Of a DNA stretch of 64,000 nt, positions 61,577-64,000 are shown in pieces. The notes beneath the pieces are model-generated. The model made no database searches and was not told the origin of the DNA. It worked only from the letters and a program-made list of their open reading frames with translations. A program made the position numbers and the translations under genes. The stretch lies in assembly GCA_009782605.1 (NCBI GenBank), contig WRIR01000005.1, forward strand, positions 1 to 64,000, given 5' to 3'. This DNA comes from Eggerthellaceae bacterium. GTDB lineage: Bacteria; Actinomycetota; Coriobacteriia; Coriobacteriales; Eggerthellaceae. The first letter of the stretch is position 1. Every line of letters begins with the position of its first letter.

Positions 61577-62547
61577 TGAACGAACCCGAGCGCATACCCG
61601 AGCGCATGGTGGTCGCCGACCCCCTTGCGCCCTTCGAGCGGCAAGGCATGCTCAAGCTGGTGGCGCCTGCCAAGGTGAACCTGTTCTTAGGGATCGGCGG
61701 GCTGCGCGAGGACGGGTACCATGAGGCGGACACGGTCATGCACGCCCTGACCCTGCATGACGTCTTACACATGGACTACTATCCTGAAAGCACGGGAGGC
61801 CTCAAGGTCGAGCTTTCCTGCCATGCGCGCGAGGGCCTTGCCTCCCTGGAGATCGAGCCGGAGGACAACACGGCCGTGAAGGCCGTTCGCGCGTTCGCGC
61901 ACAAGCTGCAACGGGATTGCGACGAGACCTTCCACATCCGCATCGAGAAGCACATCCCTTTCGAGGCGGGCCTCGGCGGGGGGTCGTCGAACGCCGCGGC
62001 AGCGCTGGTAGGCGCCGCAAATTTCTGGGGTGTGGAGGCTTTCGCCCCCGAGATGCTTGCCGTGGCTGCCGAGATAGGGAGCGACGTGAGCTTCTTCCTC
62101 TATGGCGGCTGCGCCCAGATGGCCGGCACTGGCGAAGCGTTCAAACGGCGGCTTGAGCCCATGAAAAAGCCGGTCGTCCTGGTCAAGCCCAAAGGGGGAG
62201 TGTCGACGGCTACTGCCTACCGGCTCTTCGACGAAGCCCCGCCCCCGGTTCCGGGCGACCTCGCGAAGCAGGCGACGATGGCGCTTCGCGCGCGAGATGT
62301 GCCCCTCTTCAACAATCTCGCGCCTATCGCCGAAGTCCTTCTGCCCGAGCTGACCGCGATCCGCCTGTGGCTAGAGGGCCAGACAGGAACAGAGGGCGTC
62401 CTGCTGTGCGGAAGTGGCTCGGCGACCATGGCCCTCTGCGAGAGCTTCGAGGCCGCCTGTAGGATTTCCGGCGCGGCGAAATCGCAGGGCTGGTGGGCTC
62501 GCACTACCACGCTGGGCAGCCACGGCATCCTGTCGAGCACGCCCTAG
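61573..62547 (+). CDS. ispE: 4-diphosphocytidyl-2-C-methyl-D-erythritol kinase
   Basis: A 324-residue GHMP kinase of the non-mevalonate isoprenoid pathway. PAKVNLFLGIGG with REDGYHEADTVMHAL opens the family region, and the ATP loop is PFEAGLGGGSSNAAAAL. About 25 residues precede the usual start, so a later start (MLKLVAPAKVN) is possible, but ATG 61573 overlaps the tadA stop and fits coupling. The last ~20 residues look family-foreign but harmless. Confidence 0.93.
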   Translation: MMNEPERIPERMVVADPLAPFERQGMLKLVAPAKVNLFLGIGGLREDGYHEADTVMHALTLHDVLHMDYYPESTGGLKVELSCHAREGLASLEIEPEDNTAVKAVRAFAHKLQRDCDETFHIRIEKHIPFEAGLGGGSSNAAAALVGAANFWGVEAFAPEMLAVAAEIGSDVSFFLYGGCAQMAGTGEAFKRRLEPMKKPVVLVKPKGGVSTATAYRLFDEAPPPVPGDLAKQATMALRARDVPLFNNLAPIAEVLLPELTAIRLWLEGQTGTEGVLLCGSGSATMALCESFEAACRISGAAKSQGWWARTTTLGSHGILSSTP

Positions 62548-62568
62548 CCGAAGGCCGTCTTCGGCTAG
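62544..62568. terminator. Terminator between ispE and ABC permease
   Basis: CTAGCCGAAG (62544-62553), five-base loop, CTTCGGCTAG (62559-62568): perfect 10-bp stem that includes the ispE stop codon. Likely serves both convergent genes; T-runs are weak. Confidence 0.75.
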
Positions 62569-62671
62569 GTGGGTTTGAGGCTTTGGCGGCACTTCCGAGT
62601 GCCCCCTGCGAAGGGCGTCTGACCTCTTCCGGCCGAACGGCCCCCGACACGCTCCCGCCTCTGTGCGTGCC

Positions 62672-64000
62672 CTAGTCCGTCCGAAGCGCCTCCACGGGAT
62701 CCTTGTTGGCAGCGATGCGTGCAGGGAAGGTCCCGGCAATCAAGGTGAGCAGCACGCTGCCGACAACCAAGACGGCGGCATGCAGGGGGTTGAGCGTCGC
62801 GATGCTGCCGATGCCCGAGGTCGAGAGGCTAAGGACCAACCCGTTGATTGGCAGACAAAGCAGGTAGGCAAGGGCGACGCCGAGAATCCCCGCAGCAAGC
62901 CCGATGATCATGGCCTCTGTGGTAAATACCCGCGATATGTCCTTCTTGCGGGCGCCCACGCTGCGCAGGATGCCGATCTCCTTAGTCCGCTCGATGACTG
63001 ACACATAGGTGATGATGCCTATCATGATGGTGGACACCACAAGCGAGATGGCGGCGAATCCGACCAGCACCAACGAGACGGTGTTGAGCAGGGTCGCGGT
63101 TGCATTGGATACGGTCTCGGCCATGTCGGAATAAAGAACCTGCTCGGATTCCGGACGGCCTTTGTTGTAGTCGTCAAGATAGGCCTTGATGTTGTCCTTC
63201 GCGTCGAAGTCGACAGGGTAGATGTTGATGCCGGTGGGTGTCGCGTCGCCCCCTATCGATTGCAATCGGCTCTTTTTGGCTTCCTCGTCGGCGAGGGGAG
63301 CACCGGTCAAGACGTCCTTGTCGCCTTCCTTTTGGGCTTGGGCGACCTTCGAGTTTTGAGAGGTCTCCAAGACATAGTCGGTCAAGGCGCTGGTGTAGAC
63401 AAGCCCTTCGGAAAAGAAGGAGCTCGCCGCGTCCTCCTTAATGCGCAGGACCCCGACTATCGTGAGGCGGACGCCGCCTTCGCCCTCATAAAGCCCCTGG
63501 TATTCCGTCGGGCGTGCTGCGGCGAAGCGGTCCCCGTCCTGGATGTAGAAGTCGTCGTTGTCGATCACCTTGAGCAGGTCAAGGCCGATGAAGTCGTCGA
63601 TATGGTAGCTTTCCTCATCGAGGCCCAGCTGCGACAAGAGGCCCGTGTCGATGCGGTTGTACTCGTCTACCACCAGGGCTATCTCGCCCCTTTCGTTCGG
63701 GAGCCGGCTGTCTTCGCCGACCAGGTCATAAAGCGACAGGACAAAGTCGGTGTCGTCCGGCATCTCCTGCCAAAAAGAGCTGCTGGCCATCATGCGGGCC
63801 ATGCCGCCTTCTCCTTCGGCCCTCGCCTCGAACTTGACGACCGAGTCGGGGGTCTTTGCCAGCAGGTTCATCTCCACGCCGTACTGGTAGGAGATGGTGT
63901 TGATCTCTTCCGCAAGCTCGTCGTGGGCACGGGCGATATAGGCGAGATAGTCGTCGGTGATGACGTTGGTATGCTCTTGGCGCTCCTCGCGGGAGTCGTA
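62672..64000 (-). CDS. ABC transporter permease (MacB/FtsX), 5' end cut
   Basis: The visible 442 residues are the C-terminal part of an ABC permease. An extracellular MacB-type periplasmic domain is followed by an FtsX domain with three helices (VSLVLVGFAAISLVVSTIM; EAMIIGLAAGILGVALAYLL; AVLVVGSVLLTLIAGTFPAR) and the family ending RIAANKDPVEALRTD. The frame stays open to the window edge, so the start lies beyond 64000. Probably an export or lipoprotein-type transporter with an ATPase encoded outside the window. Confidence 0.88.
   Translation of the reverse strand, partial: YDSREERQEHTNVITDDYLAYIARAHDELAEEINTISYQYGVEMNLLAKTPDSVVKFEARAEGEGGMARMMASSSFWQEMPDDTDFVLSLYDLVGEDSRLPNERGEIALVVDEYNRIDTGLLSQLGLDEESYHIDDFIGLDLLKVIDNDDFYIQDGDRFAAARPTEYQGLYEGEGGVRLTIVGVLRIKEDAASSFFSEGLVYTSALTDYVLETSQNSKVAQAQKEGDKDVLTGAPLADEEAKKSRLQSIGGDATPTGINIYPVDFDAKDNIKAYLDDYNKGRPESEQVLYSDMAETVSNATATLLNTVSLVLVGFAAISLVVSTIMIGIITYVSVIERTKEIGILRSVGARKKDISRVFTTEAMIIGLAAGILGVALAYLLCLPINGLVLSLSTSGIGSIATLNPLHAAVLVVGSVLLTLIAGTFPARIAANKDPVEALRTD

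Overview
High-GC bacterial chromosome. I read it as Coriobacteriia, most likely Eggerthellaceae (Eggerthella/Gordonibacter relatives). The reasons are a LuxR regulator with a ~12-helix membrane N-terminus, an NRAMP-related Mg2+ transporter of the NRMT type, a DMSO-reductase-family molybdoenzyme operon, the actinobacterial fhaA-fhaB-pstP-SEDS/PBP-pknB cluster and a class I aldolase. The genus cannot be fixed from the sequence. Five perfect parS palindromes (TGTTTCACGTGAAACA) at 382, 467, 19534, 19693 and 60232, plus rpsF-ssb-rpsR-rplI-dnaB, put the window in the origin-proximal ParB-loading region, although dnaA and parAB are not in view.

Layout. 1-550: low-complexity C-rich edge, short tandem repeats and two parS sites. 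0.55-2.4 kb: CPBP membrane protease and an orphan conserved protein. 2.7-6 kb: replication/ribosome operon. 6-9.6 kb: SbcD/YhaO-like nuclease coupled to a YhaN-like ATPase. 9.6-15 kb: purA, purD, radical-SAM HemW-like protein, prepilin peptidase, purE (reverse), tRNA-Phe. 15.7-19.2 kb: two sodium-linked transporters. 19.2-22.9 kb (reverse): 5-formyl-THF cyclo-ligase whose coding frame carries two parS sites in an insertion, then an NRMT-type transporter and an MgtE-like regulatory protein. 23.3-25.9 kb (reverse): flavodoxin/ferredoxin protein, DUF1801 remnant, DUF1538 membrane protein. 26.2 kb: PIN/NYN-like protein. 27.1-30.9 kb: molybdoenzyme operon with divergent TetR. 30.8-34.8 kb: AT-richer accessory segment with several broken genes. 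35.1-38.3 kb: membrane-fused Ser/Thr kinase, pyridoxamine kinase, small membrane protein. 38.5-48 kb: serS, two coupled unknowns, aminotransferase, ddl, YtxH/PRC-barrel/TVP38 operon, TM2 protein, aldolase. 48-50.3 kb: two tRNAs, a long structured intergenic element, an orphan conserved protein and a patatin. 50.5-57.8 kb: cell-wall/kinase operon with a SEDS-transpeptidase fusion. 58-64 kb: tRNA-Arg, LuxR regulator, tatA, parS, two tRNA-Ser around a repeat-rich scar, tadA, ispE, and an ABC permease cut by the window edge.

How it fits together. Most of the window is housekeeping: chromosome replication and segregation, purine synthesis, cell-wall growth under FHA/PP2C/PASTA-kinase control, tRNA supply and isoprenoids. 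The strongest unusual items are (1) a single 921-residue polypeptide joining a RodA/FtsW glycosyltransferase to a class B PBP, (2) two ParB sites inside an in-frame insertion of a folate enzyme, (3) the NRMT transporter paired with a one-helix MgtE sensor module, and (4) a cytoplasmic-looking molybdoenzyme operon with its own TetR regulator and a small beta-rich partner. Gene starts were adjusted by ribosome-binding sites where the longest open frame looked too long.
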